A stretch of 64,000 bases of DNA from the NCBI RefSeq assembly GCF_051488685.1, contig NZ_JBPSEH010000008.1:124001-188000 (forward strand), given 5' to 3'. Below are positions 52,403 through 60,819 of this stretch, in pieces. Positions within the stretch are counted from its first letter, which is position 1. Each line of letters starts with the position of its first letter. Under the pieces are notes generated by a model that was not told where the DNA came from, did no database searches, and saw only the letters and a list, made by a program, of their open reading frames with translations. The translations under genes and the position numbers were made by a program. This stretch comes from Melioribacter sp051488685 (GTDB taxonomy: Bacteria; Bacteroidota; Ignavibacteria; Ignavibacteriales; Melioribacteraceae).

Positions 52403-53257
52403 TTGAAAATCACAAAACAATTTACAAACCGTGAAAGTATTTCTCTCGACAAATACCTGCAAGAAATCGGTAAAGTTGAATTGCTTACTCCAGAAGAAGA
52501 AATTGAACTTGCGATTAAAATAAAAAAAGGTGACCAGAAAGCTCTGGAAAAACTGGTCAAAGCAAATCTGAGATTTGTAGTCTCTGTTGCAAAGCAGTAT
52601 CAAAATCAAGGCTTGTCACTTGGTGATTTAATTAACGAAGGTAATCTGGGATTGATTAAAGCAGCCAAGCGTTTCGATGAAACTCGTGGCTTTAAATTTA
52701 TTTCATATGCAGTCTGGTGGATTCGTCAATCGATTCTTCAGGCGCTTGCCGAACAATCGAGAATTGTACGACTTCCACTCAATAGAGTAGGTGCACTCAA
52801 TAAAATTGGTAAAGCCTACAGCAACCTGGTTCAGGAATTCGAAAGAGAACCGAATGCCGAAGAATTAGCTGAACAATTGAACATGGATGTTTCGGAAGTA
52901 GCAGACGCTATTAAAAATGCCGGCAGACATGTTTCAATGGACGCTCCTTTCAGTCAAGGTGAAGAAAATAGTCTGCTCGACGTCTTACCAAATGATGAAG
53001 TACCTTCGCCCGACCAAACCTTAATGTCGGAATCCCTGAAAAAAGAAATTGAAAGAGCGCTTTCAACATTGACCGATAGAGAAGCTGAAGTTATAAAACT
53101 TTATTTCGGACTCAACGGCGAACATTCTCTTACACTTGAAGAAATTGGCGAAAAGTTTAATCTTACGCGTGAGAGAGTTCGTCAGATTAAGGAGAAAGCA
53201 ATTCGCCGTCTCAGACATACATCCAGGAGTAAAAACTTAAGAGCATATCTGGGATAA
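52403..53257 (+). CDS. rpoD: Primary RNA polymerase sigma factor, short form
   Basis: A 284-residue sigma-70 with a brief region 1.2 (ISLDKYLQEIGKVELLTPEEE), region 2 (FDETRGFKFISYAVWWIRQSI), region 3 (HVSMDAPFSQGEENSLLD) and region 4 with a helix-turn-helix (TLEEIGEKFNLTRERVRQIKEKAIRRLR). Region 1.1 and the non-conserved insert are absent, as in Bacteroidota and Chlorobi primary sigma factors. The start is TTG after GAGAGGAACC. It closely follows the two EutN genes with no terminator between them, so part of its expression may come from that run. Confidence 0.93.
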   Translation: MKITKQFTNRESISLDKYLQEIGKVELLTPEEEIELAIKIKKGDQKALEKLVKANLRFVVSVAKQYQNQGLSLGDLINEGNLGLIKAAKRFDETRGFKFISYAVWWIRQSILQALAEQSRIVRLPLNRVGALNKIGKAYSNLVQEFEREPNAEELAEQLNMDVSEVADAIKNAGRHVSMDAPFSQGEENSLLDVLPNDEVPSPDQTLMSESLKKEIERALSTLTDREAEVIKLYFGLNGEHSLTLEEIGEKFNLTRERVRQIKEKAIRRLRHTSRSKNLRAYLG

Positions 53258-53264
53258 TAATCGA

Positions 53265-53939
53265 ATGTTCGGAAAAATAGTTATATCTCTTTTACTCATC
53301 TTTTCTATTATGATGACAGGGTGTGCTTCCACTTCATCTTCTGTAAGATACAATAAATCGACGGAGAAAAAAGAAGAAGTAAGTAAAAATCCAAGATTCA
53401 CTTCAGAAGAGGATTCAAAAATTGATTCAGTAAGTTTGAGCACACCTGTTCAGAATAAGGAAATAGACGAATTTGACGAATTCCCCGAGGAGATAAATTC
53501 AGTAGACGTTAAGGAATTTATCGATGATTATAGAACATCGATAAGCTCCGAAGTGCCTCTTTCCTTCAGAGAAAAATTACTTCTCGAAGTCATAAAATAT
53601 ATTGATGCTCCATATAAATACGGTGGTAACTCCGATAGAGGCATCGATTGCTCGGCATTTACAAAGCAAGTATTGAGTGCTTTCTCAGTGGATTTACCTC
53701 GCACAGTCAGGGAACAATTCACGATAGGTATGAGTGTGGCTGAAAATGAATTGAAATTTGGTGACCTTGTGTTTTTCAATACTTCGAGGCGAGCTTACCC
53801 CGGCCATGTGGGAATTTATCTCGGGAACAGGGAATTTATCCATTCAAGTAGAACTTTAGGAGTGACAGTCTCTTCTCTCGACGAAACTTATTATAAAAAA
53901 AGATATGTCGGTGCCCGTCGACTTCCCCTCGCTCAATAA
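53265..53939 (+). CDS. NlpC/P60-family lipoprotein (cell-wall peptidase)
   Basis: A 224-residue protein with a lipoprotein signal peptide and lipobox ending MTGC (C20). A serine- and glutamate-rich linker (about 21-100) leads to an NlpC/P60 domain. The catalytic residues are visible: C129 in GIDCSAFTKQ, H181 in YPGHVGIYLG and H193 in EFIHSSR. The family cleaves D-glutamyl-diaminopimelate bonds in peptidoglycan; lipid anchoring puts it at the outer or inner membrane facing the periplasm. It starts 7 nt after rpoD. Confidence 0.9.
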   Translation: MFGKIVISLLLIFSIMMTGCASTSSSVRYNKSTEKKEEVSKNPRFTSEEDSKIDSVSLSTPVQNKEIDEFDEFPEEINSVDVKEFIDDYRTSISSEVPLSFREKLLLEVIKYIDAPYKYGGNSDRGIDCSAFTKQVLSAFSVDLPRTVREQFTIGMSVAENELKFGDLVFFNTSRRAYPGHVGIYLGNREFIHSSRTLGVTVSSLDETYYKKRYVGARRLPLAQ

Positions 53940-53952
53940 CTTTTTGTGACCA

Positions 53953-53981
53953 TTGCAATAATTTACACATTCCATTAATTT
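53953..53981 (+). promoter_or_regulatory. Putative promoter of fumC
   Basis: TTGCAA (53953-53958), a 17-nt spacer and TAATTT (53976-53981) precede fumC by about 35 nt, just after the NlpC lipoprotein stop. Matches are partial (4 of 6 in each box), so this is tentative. Confidence 0.35.
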
Positions 53982-54015
53982 GTTGTACGTATTTAAAATA
54001 TCATAGGAGTTGAAA

Positions 54016-55410
54016 ATGGACTACAGAATTGAATCTGACAGCATGGGAGAAATTAAAGTCCCTTCAGACAAATACTACGGAGCGCAAACGGCAAGGTCGT
54101 TACAAAATTTTAAAATCGGGGGTGAACGATTTCCATTCGAATTAATTAGAGCGCTCGCAATTGTAAAAAAAGCCGCCGCATTAACCAATAATGAATTGGG
54201 TCTTTTACCCAACGAGAAAAAGGAATTAATAATTGAAGCTGCCGACGAAGTTATCGAAGGAAAATTAAACGATCATTTCCCACTGGTTGTCTGGCAAACT
54301 GGAAGCGGAACTCAGACAAATATGAATGTAAACGAAGTTATATCGAATCGAGCAATTGAAATTGCCGGAGGTAAGCTCGGCAGTAAAACACCAATTCACC
54401 CAAACGACGACGTAAACAAATCCCAATCCACAAATGATGCTTTTCCTACTGCTATTCATATTGCTGCAGTTGAAGAAGTTCATCGCCGTTTGATTCCGAT
54501 GTTAACAAAATTAAGAGATGCCTTAGAGGAAAAATCGAAAGAGTTTGCCTCGATAATTAAGATCGGAAGGACACATTTAATGGACGCTACTCCATTAACG
54601 CTCGGGCAGGAATTTTCGGGTTATGCGCAACAATTAACAAATGGATTAGCAAGAATTAACGATGCTTTAAATCGGCTTTATGAAATACCTCTGGGAGGAA
54701 CAGCTGTAGGTACGGGATTAAATACGCATCCGGACTATGCTGTTAAAGCTGCACAAAAAATTTCTGAGCTTACTGGCAAACCGTTCCGTACTGCTCCGAA
54801 TAAATTCGAGGCCATGGCAGGTAAAGATGCTCTTGTTGAATTCAGCGGGGTTTTGAAAACAATAGCAGCCTCATTAATGAAAATAGCAAATGATATACGC
54901 TGGCTCGGTTCAGGTCCTCGTTGCGGAATTGGTGAAATTATTTTGCCTGCTAACGAGCCTGGAAGTTCAATTATGCCAGGCAAAGTGAATCCGACTCAAT
55001 CAGAAGCAATGACAATGGTATGTGCACAAGTATTTGGCAACGACGTTACTATTAACTTTGCAGGCGCAAGCGGTAATTTTGAACTCAACGTTTTCATGCC
55101 AGTAATCGCCTTCAATATTTTACAATCAATTCGTCTATTAGCTGATGCATGCGAGAGCTTTACGGATAATTGTGTCGTTGGAATAGAACCGAATCATGAA
55201 GTCATCAACAAACATCTGAATAATTCTCTTATGCTCGTAACAGCTCTTAATCCTGTTATTGGATACGACAACGCAGCTAAGGTGGCTAAAAAGGCTTACG
55301 CTGAAAACAAAACCCTGAAACAGGCTTCTATTGAATTGGGGTTGTTAACGGCAGAGGAATTTGACAAGTATGTAAGACCGGAAAATATGGTTGGTCCGAA
55401 TAAAAAATAA
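54016..55410 (+). CDS. fumC: Fumarate hydratase, class II
   Basis: A 464-residue protein of the fumarase/aspartase superfamily: YRIESDSMGEIKVPSDKYYGAQTARS split near the N-terminus, TGSGTQTNMNVNEVI, and the signature GSSIMPGKVNPTQ. GRTHLMDATPLTLGQEFSGY and the absence of aspartase-specific features favour fumarase, which hydrates fumarate to malate in the TCA cycle. I chose ATG 54016 because AGGAG ends 6 nt before it; an in-frame TTG at 54010 abuts the AGGAG. A hairpin follows the stop. Confidence 0.93.
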   Translation: MDYRIESDSMGEIKVPSDKYYGAQTARSLQNFKIGGERFPFELIRALAIVKKAAALTNNELGLLPNEKKELIIEAADEVIEGKLNDHFPLVVWQTGSGTQTNMNVNEVISNRAIEIAGGKLGSKTPIHPNDDVNKSQSTNDAFPTAIHIAAVEEVHRRLIPMLTKLRDALEEKSKEFASIIKIGRTHLMDATPLTLGQEFSGYAQQLTNGLARINDALNRLYEIPLGGTAVGTGLNTHPDYAVKAAQKISELTGKPFRTAPNKFEAMAGKDALVEFSGVLKTIAASLMKIANDIRWLGSGPRCGIGEIILPANEPGSSIMPGKVNPTQSEAMTMVCAQVFGNDVTINFAGASGNFELNVFMPVIAFNILQSIRLLADACESFTDNCVVGIEPNHEVINKHLNNSLMLVTALNPVIGYDNAAKVAKKAYAENKTLKQASIELGLLTAEEFDKYVRPENMVGPNKK

Positions 55411-55421
55411 TAGATTAAAAG

Positions 55422-55452
55422 GGGCTGCCCACATTTATGGCAGCCTGTTTAT
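55422..55452 (+). terminator. Terminator hairpin after fumC
   Basis: GGCTGCC (55423-55429) pairs perfectly with GGCAGCC (55439-55445), with a flanking G-T pair and a 9-nt loop, followed by TGTTTATT. It lies 12 nt after the fumC stop and ends 8 nt before the next ATG, so it could also limit access to that start. Confidence 0.6.
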
Positions 55453-55453
55453 T

Positions 55454-55783
55454 ATGAAAGAATTGATATTAAATATTTATGTTGAAATCCAGAACAAAAA
55501 CGTCGTCGGTTTCCGGGCAATTTCATATGAAGCTGAGGGTACGGACACCGAAAAAATAAATTTTTTGAAACAACAGGCGCGTAGCGACTACGAACGAGCA
55601 ATCAGTTTCGAAGCGCCCACAAACGACGATGGAAACTTCATTTCGTACAAAAAATTTTCGCGCCTCGAATCTAGGGGATATCACTATAAACTCTACGAAG
55701 AAATATTTGACTATTTTGGTGTCCCGGACAATCCCTTAATTTGCGTAACTCCCGTTGTCGACGGTAAGATACTCGCAGATTAA
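55454..55783 (+). CDS. Hypothetical protein, 109 aa
   Basis: I do not recognise this protein. From ATG 55454 (MKELILNIYVEIQNKNVVGF) it is a soluble, acidic protein with mixed beta and helical character, with a hydrophobic segment NPLICVTPVVDGKILAD at its end. An open frame extends upstream to 55391 but passes through the fumC terminator, so the later start is preferred. There is no clear Shine-Dalgarno sequence. The stop overlaps by 4 nt the stop of the convergent membrane-protein gene. Confidence 0.55.
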   Translation: MKELILNIYVEIQNKNVVGFRAISYEAEGTDTEKINFLKQQARSDYERAISFEAPTNDDGNFISYKKFSRLESRGYHYKLYEEIFDYFGVPDNPLICVTPVVDGKILAD

Positions 55784-56394
55784 ATCAGGTATTTTATTGC
55801 TACAAATCCACCAATTAGCAATACCGTAAATAGAATAGCCAGGATATTGAAATACTTATCGATAAACGTTCTGATTTGTTCGCCGAATTTCCATATTAAT
55901 CCTGCAACCAGAAAAAAACGAAGTCCTCTACCAACCACTGAGGCAACAATGAAAAGAAGAAAATTGATATCGAAAGCACCACCTGAAATTGTAAATACTT
56001 TATAAGGGATGGGTGTAAAACCGGCGGTAAAAATTATCCAGAAGTTCCATTCGTTATAGAGGTTGCGTACGTTAAAAAATAATTCTTTTGTAAAGCCAGG
56101 AACATTGGCAAAGAAGAAATTGGCTAAAGAGGAAAAATTTTCGGGCGAATCCCACCATAAATAGTGACCTAATCCAAATCCCGCTGCAGCGCCAAATACA
56201 GAAGCTACTGTACAAATTAAGGCAAAACGGAAAGCTTTTTCTCTTGAACCGAGTACCAGAGCAATTAATAAAGCATCGGGCGGAATCGGGAAAAAAGAAG
56301 CCTCGGCAAATGCCAGTACAAATAATGCTGCCGCTCCATACCGAGTTTCCGACCAATGAAGTACCCAATCGTATAATCTTCTTAGAAATTTCAT
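55780..56394 (-). CDS. YqaA-type VTT-domain (DedA-like) membrane protein
   Basis: A 204-residue inner-membrane protein with several spans. The family features are an FxEASFFPIPPDALLIAL segment near residue 28, a GAAAGFGLGHYLWW turn, a FTAGFTPIPYKVFTISGGAF segment around 125-145 and GRGLRFFLVAGLIWKFG. These match the YqaA/VTT (SNARE-associated, DedA-like) group, some members of which are lipid transporters or scramblases. The precise function here is unknown. It is convergent with the small gene and has a roughly 365-nt region upstream of it. Confidence 0.82.
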   Translation of the reverse strand: MKFLRRLYDWVLHWSETRYGAAALFVLAFAEASFFPIPPDALLIALVLGSREKAFRFALICTVASVFGAAAGFGLGHYLWWDSPENFSSLANFFFANVPGFTKELFFNVRNLYNEWNFWIIFTAGFTPIPYKVFTISGGAFDINFLLFIVASVVGRGLRFFLVAGLIWKFGEQIRTFIDKYFNILAILFTVLLIGGFVAIKYLI

Positions 56395-56771
56395 ATAAAA
56401 TAAATTTTAATCCGTAATTATAGCAAAAATATTGTCAGGATAAAATCATTGATGAAGCGGGTGATCGAGAAATAAGCTGGAATAAATATTTCAAATCGCA
56501 AAAAAAATTTGCCGCTTCAGGAGTGAAAACTTTTTTGAATGACTTACGGCATCAGAAAGTTATGGCGGACAAAACTGTAGTAATAAAAATTAATGGCACA
56601 ATACTGCCGGAAAGGTAAAGAAGAGAATTGTGTTATTATTACTTATTGCACTAAGTAACAATTTGAAAAGTAGATAAAAAGTAATACTTCAAATTAATAT
56701 TGGCCATTAGAATTTGATTGCCTTTTTTATTCTGTCAGTTTATCTTGTAATAAAATATTTTGGGGAATGAT
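56395..56771. other. Non-coding or decayed region before the acyl-CoA synthetase
   Basis: This is the longest gene-poor gap between the divergent YqaA-type and acyl-CoA synthetase genes. It contains a start-less open frame (56424-56618, listed separately). Near its end, TTGCCT, a 17-nt spacer and TATCTT (56719-56747 approximately) could be a promoter for the synthetase gene. No RNA gene or repeat was found. Confidence 0.4.
56424..56618 (+). pseudogene. Start-less open frame, possible gene remnant
   Basis: Sixty-four codons are open between TAG (56421) and TAA (56616). The translation has normal-looking composition (DREISWNKYFKSQKKF; later LNDLRHQKVMADKTVVIKIN) rather than random AT-rich sequence, but no ATG, GTG or TTG lies at its beginning; the first ATG is at 56562 and would leave only 18 residues. 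It could be the 3' remnant of a lost gene, or chance. I recognise no family. Confidence 0.25.
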
Positions 56772-58595
56772 ATGCCAATTATAAAAGACTTTAAAACAAT
56801 TCCTGAATTATTTCACATCGTAGCTGTAGAATTTGGTAAGGGTAAGGATAAGCCGGCATTCAAATACAAGGATAAGGACAGGTGGATAGACATAAAATAC
56901 GATCAAGTGTATGAAGTAACCGAACTGCTGGCTTGTGGTCTGGCTTCGTTAGGAATCAAAAAAGATGATAAGATTGCAATTATTTCAGAAAACAGACCTG
57001 AGTGGGTTTATGCCGATATGGCTATATTGGGACTTGGAGCTATCGATGTTCCTCTTTACCCGATATCGACAGCCGATACAATCGAGTATATTCTTAATAA
57101 TTCCGAATCTGTGGGCATTTTCGTTTCAAATAAATTCCATCTAAATAAAATTTTGAAGATAAAAGACAAATGCAGACATCTTAAATTCATAATTGTGATG
57201 AACAATGCCGAAAAATCGCCAGATAAAGGAGTTTATGCTTTTGAAGATATTTTAAATATGGGAAAAGTATTTCGAATGGAAAATCCTGGATATTTCAAGG
57301 ATAAATGTGAACTCGTAGAAGAAAATCAACTTTGCACTATTATATACACATCTGGAACTACAGGCGAGCCGAAAGGAGTAATGCTTACGCATAAAAATAT
57401 TGTTTCGAATATTAAAGCAGCACACGAAGTTTTCGATATCAATGAAAACGATATTTTCCTTTCTTTCCTTCCGTTGTGTCATATTTTCGAAAGGATGGCA
57501 GGGTATTATACTGCATTTTCGTGCGGCGGAACAATTGCCTATGCTGAGTCAATTGAAAAAATTGCGTCGAATATGCTTGAAATACGACCGACAATTATGA
57601 CAGCCGTGCCCAGGCTATTCGAAAGAATGTACACAAAAATTAAAAGGAACGTTGAAAATCAATCAGTAAAGAAACAGAAAATATTTAATTGGGCAATCGA
57701 AACAGGTAAAGAATATCAATTAGCAAGAAAATCTGGGCAACCGGTACCCATTTCATTGACTTTGAAGCATAAATTGGCAGACAAACTTGTTTTGTCGAAG
57801 TTGCGCGAGAGAACGGGCGGAAGAATGAGATTCTTTATTTCTGGTGGCGCAGCTTTAGCCCGCGAGCTCGGAATATTTTTCGAGGCTGCAGGTATTCTTA
57901 TAATCGAAGGTTATGGTTTGACCGAATCTTCTCCCGTCATTGCAGTTAACAGATTAAACGACTATAAATTCGGAACTGTGGGAAAGCCTTTGCCCGGCGT
58001 TGAAGTTAAGATTGCTAAAGACGGCGAAATTCTTGCTCATGGACCAAACATCATGCAGGGATATTATAAAAATAAAAAAGAAACTGAAGAAGCAATAAAA
58101 AACGGCTGGTTACATACCGGCGATATTGGCGTCTTCGACGCAGAAGGTTTTCTGATTATTACAGACAGAAAAAAGCATCTGTTTAAGACGAGTCAGGGCA
58201 AATATATTGCACCGACTCCAATAGAAAGCATGTTCCTTGCAAGTAAATATATCGAGCAATTTGTTATAATAGGCGATCGAAGAATGTTTATCACGGCATT
58301 AATTGTCCCCGATTTTGAAGCTTTGAAAGAATATGCCGATGCCAACAGAATTCAATACAAAGACGAAAAAGAACTGGTGAAGATGAAACAAATTTATGAA
58401 TTGCTCGATAGAGAACTTGAGCAATTTCAAAAGAAACTTTCCTCTTTCGAAAGGATTCGTAAATTCACTCTCCTCGACAAGCCATTTACAATCGAAGACG
58501 GCGAGCTGACTCCCTCATTGAAAGTGAAAAGAAAAGTTATTGAAGAAAGATACCGCGATTTAATCGACGAAATGTACAAAGGGCTGGAGGGTTAA
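56772..58595 (+). CDS. Long-chain acyl-CoA synthetase (AMP-forming)
   Basis: A 607-residue ANL-superfamily enzyme. The P-loop motif CTIIYTSGTTGEPKGVMLTH is followed by FLSFLPLCHIFERMAGYY, the YGLTESSPVIAVN motif and TGDIGVFDAEGFLIITDRKK with the hinge residue. This matches the FadD-like long-chain acyl-CoA synthetase group with an extended C-terminal domain. It activates a fatty acid with ATP and CoA at the membrane or in the cytoplasm. ATG 56772 follows GGGGAATG; an in-frame TTG at 56760 lacks a ribosome site. Confidence 0.9.
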   Translation: MPIIKDFKTIPELFHIVAVEFGKGKDKPAFKYKDKDRWIDIKYDQVYEVTELLACGLASLGIKKDDKIAIISENRPEWVYADMAILGLGAIDVPLYPISTADTIEYILNNSESVGIFVSNKFHLNKILKIKDKCRHLKFIIVMNNAEKSPDKGVYAFEDILNMGKVFRMENPGYFKDKCELVEENQLCTIIYTSGTTGEPKGVMLTHKNIVSNIKAAHEVFDINENDIFLSFLPLCHIFERMAGYYTAFSCGGTIAYAESIEKIASNMLEIRPTIMTAVPRLFERMYTKIKRNVENQSVKKQKIFNWAIETGKEYQLARKSGQPVPISLTLKHKLADKLVLSKLRERTGGRMRFFISGGAALARELGIFFEAAGILIIEGYGLTESSPVIAVNRLNDYKFGTVGKPLPGVEVKIAKDGEILAHGPNIMQGYYKNKKETEEAIKNGWLHTGDIGVFDAEGFLIITDRKKHLFKTSQGKYIAPTPIESMFLASKYIEQFVIIGDRRMFITALIVPDFEALKEYADANRIQYKDEKELVKMKQIYELLDRELEQFQKKLSSFERIRKFTLLDKPFTIEDGELTPSLKVKRKVIEERYRDLIDEMYKGLEG

Positions 58596-58758
58596 ACTTA
58601 TTCACCGATTTAATCTAAGGTTAACGATGGCTCCAATTGTCGGTTGATGTCAATTTCGGGAAGAACTTTATTATTTATCTCATGGTATCCTTTCCCATTC
58701 TCACGATTCTTATTCTTGGAAATTTCTTATATTTGTCCTCAATCATTAATAAAAATGA

Positions 58759-60804
58759 GTGGAAAAATTGAAGAAAGAAAAGGTCTTAGTTACGTCGGCT
58801 TTGCCTTATGCCAATGGAAGAATTCATCTCGGACATTTGAGCGGAGCTTATTTACCGGCTGATATTTATGTTCGTTATAAACGACTCAAAGGCGATGATG
58901 TGATTTATATTTGTGGTTCCGACGAGCATGGCGTGCCTATTACAATTACAGCGGATAAAGAAAAAGTAAGTCCCAAAGTTATCATCGACAGATACCATGA
59001 ATTAAATAAACTGGCATTTGAAAAGTTTGGTATGAGTTTCGATATTTATTCGAGAACGAGTATACCGATTCATCATAAAACTGCACAGGAATTTTTCAAA
59101 TGTTTTTATGATAATGGACTACTCATCGAGAAAAAATCGATGCAGTTTTACGACCCCAAAGCAAAAATGTTTTTACCAGACAGGTACGTTGAAGGTACAT
59201 GTCCTAAGTGTGGCAACGAAGAAGCCAGAAGCGACGAATGTGAAAAATGTGGCTCGTTATATGAACCTTCCGAATTGAAAAATCCCAAAAGCAAAATATC
59301 CGGCGAAACGCCAATATTAAAAGAAACTTCGCACTGGTATTTTCCTCTGGGTAAATTTCAGGAGCGTCTTGAAAAATACGTCGACGAAATGAATAAAAAT
59401 TACGGCTGGAAAGAAAATGTTCTTCAATATTGCCGCGGTTGGTTTAAAGATGGATTAAAAGACAGGGCTGTAACAAGAGATCTCGACTGGGGAATTAAAG
59501 TGCCTCTCGAAAATGCAGAAGGGAAAGTAATTTACGTCTGGTTCGAAGCAGTCCTCGGTTATATCTCTGCTACAAAAGAACTTTCGGAAAAAAGAAATGA
59601 TCCCGACTTATGGAAAAATTACTGGCAGAATCCAGAAACCAAATATGTTGCCTTCATCGGAAAAGATAATATTGTTTTTCATACAATTATTTTCCCTGCA
59701 ATGTTGATGGCATGGAACGATTACAATGACGACAAATATATTTTGCCTCAGAATGTTCCGGCAAATGAATTCCTGAATTTTGAAAGTAAAAAATTTTCTA
59801 AGTCGCGAGGATGGGGAGTCGATGTGCTGGAATTTCTCGATATGTTTCCTCCCGATCCATTGCGGTATACTTTAGCTGCCAACCTTCCTGAAAATAAAGA
59901 CACGGATTTTTACTGGAAAGAATTTCAATCGCGAAATAACGGCGAACTTGCCGACATCTTAGGTAATTTTATTAATCGTACTTTTACTTTTGCTTTTAAG
60001 CATTTTGAAGGCAAAGTGCCCCCTCTTTATGAGCTTAAGGATATCGACAAAGAGATGATTGAGCTGGTTAAAAGTTATCCTGAAAAAGTAGGCAAGTTAA
60101 TCGAAAGGTATAAAATCAAGGATGCAGTCTTTGAAATGATGAATCTTGCAAGGGCTGCAAATAAGTATTTTAATGATTCTGAACCGTGGATTACAGTTAA
60201 AAAAGACAAAAACAGATGCGCTACAACGATAAATATTTGTCTTAATACAATTTACACTCTGGCAGAAATATTTGAACCAGTTATTCCTTTTACATCTCAA
60301 AAAATATTCAACATGCTTGATGCCGAAAAAGTCCCGTGGTATGAATCCGGCCAATTCCATCTTGAAGCTGGCAAAGTATTGAAACAACCTGAAATTCTCT
60401 TTACTAAGATCGAAGACAAAATTATTGACCAGCAACTTTCCAAACTCGATTCTGGAGAGACGTCAAATGAAGATGAATTGATTTCGATAGACGACTTTAA
60501 GAAAGTTAAATTGATGGTTGCAAAAGTAATTGAAGCCGAAAAAGTACCTAAGAGTGATAAACTTCTAAAATTAAAATTGCATACTGGTAATGACGAAAGA
60601 CAGGTTGTGGCTGGCATTGCAAAAAGCTACAGTCCTCAAGAATTAATTGGAAAGAATATATTGATTGTTGGAAATTTAAAACCGGCAAAACTATTTGGAA
60701 TCGAATCGCAGGGAATGATTTTAGCTCTCGATACAGATGAAAAAGAGAGAGTGAAAATAATTGAAATCGATCCTTCAATTTCACCCGGTCGCCTTGCTAA
60801 GTAA
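58759..60804 (+). CDS. metG: Methionyl-tRNA synthetase
   Basis: A 681-residue class I synthetase with ALPYANGRIHLGHLSGAYLP (HIGH motif as HLGH), a zinc domain with CPKCGNEEARSDECEKCG, and the KFSKSRGWG (KMSKS) loop. A C-terminal OB-fold tRNA-binding domain (about 575-681) contains MVAKVIEAEKVPKSDKLLKL. It charges initiator and elongator tRNA-Met. No ATG exists at the N-terminus: GTG 58759 (MEKLKKEKVLVTSALPY) is preferred, and TTG 58768 is a possible later start. Confidence 0.95.
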   Translation: MEKLKKEKVLVTSALPYANGRIHLGHLSGAYLPADIYVRYKRLKGDDVIYICGSDEHGVPITITADKEKVSPKVIIDRYHELNKLAFEKFGMSFDIYSRTSIPIHHKTAQEFFKCFYDNGLLIEKKSMQFYDPKAKMFLPDRYVEGTCPKCGNEEARSDECEKCGSLYEPSELKNPKSKISGETPILKETSHWYFPLGKFQERLEKYVDEMNKNYGWKENVLQYCRGWFKDGLKDRAVTRDLDWGIKVPLENAEGKVIYVWFEAVLGYISATKELSEKRNDPDLWKNYWQNPETKYVAFIGKDNIVFHTIIFPAMLMAWNDYNDDKYILPQNVPANEFLNFESKKFSKSRGWGVDVLEFLDMFPPDPLRYTLAANLPENKDTDFYWKEFQSRNNGELADILGNFINRTFTFAFKHFEGKVPPLYELKDIDKEMIELVKSYPEKVGKLIERYKIKDAVFEMMNLARAANKYFNDSEPWITVKKDKNRCATTINICLNTIYTLAEIFEPVIPFTSQKIFNMLDAEKVPWYESGQFHLEAGKVLKQPEILFTKIEDKIIDQQLSKLDSGETSNEDELISIDDFKKVKLMVAKVIEAEKVPKSDKLLKLKLHTGNDERQVVAGIAKSYSPQELIGKNILIVGNLKPAKLFGIESQGMILALDTDEKERVKIIEIDPSISPGRLAK

Positions 60805-60819
60805 TTATGGATTATTAAT

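Noticed and set aside
58644..58862. 72-codon plus-strand ORF overlapping the start of metG
   Set aside because: It is out of frame with the unmistakable metG N-terminus and has no independent support; its ATG at 58755 only explains why metG lacks a nearby ATG.
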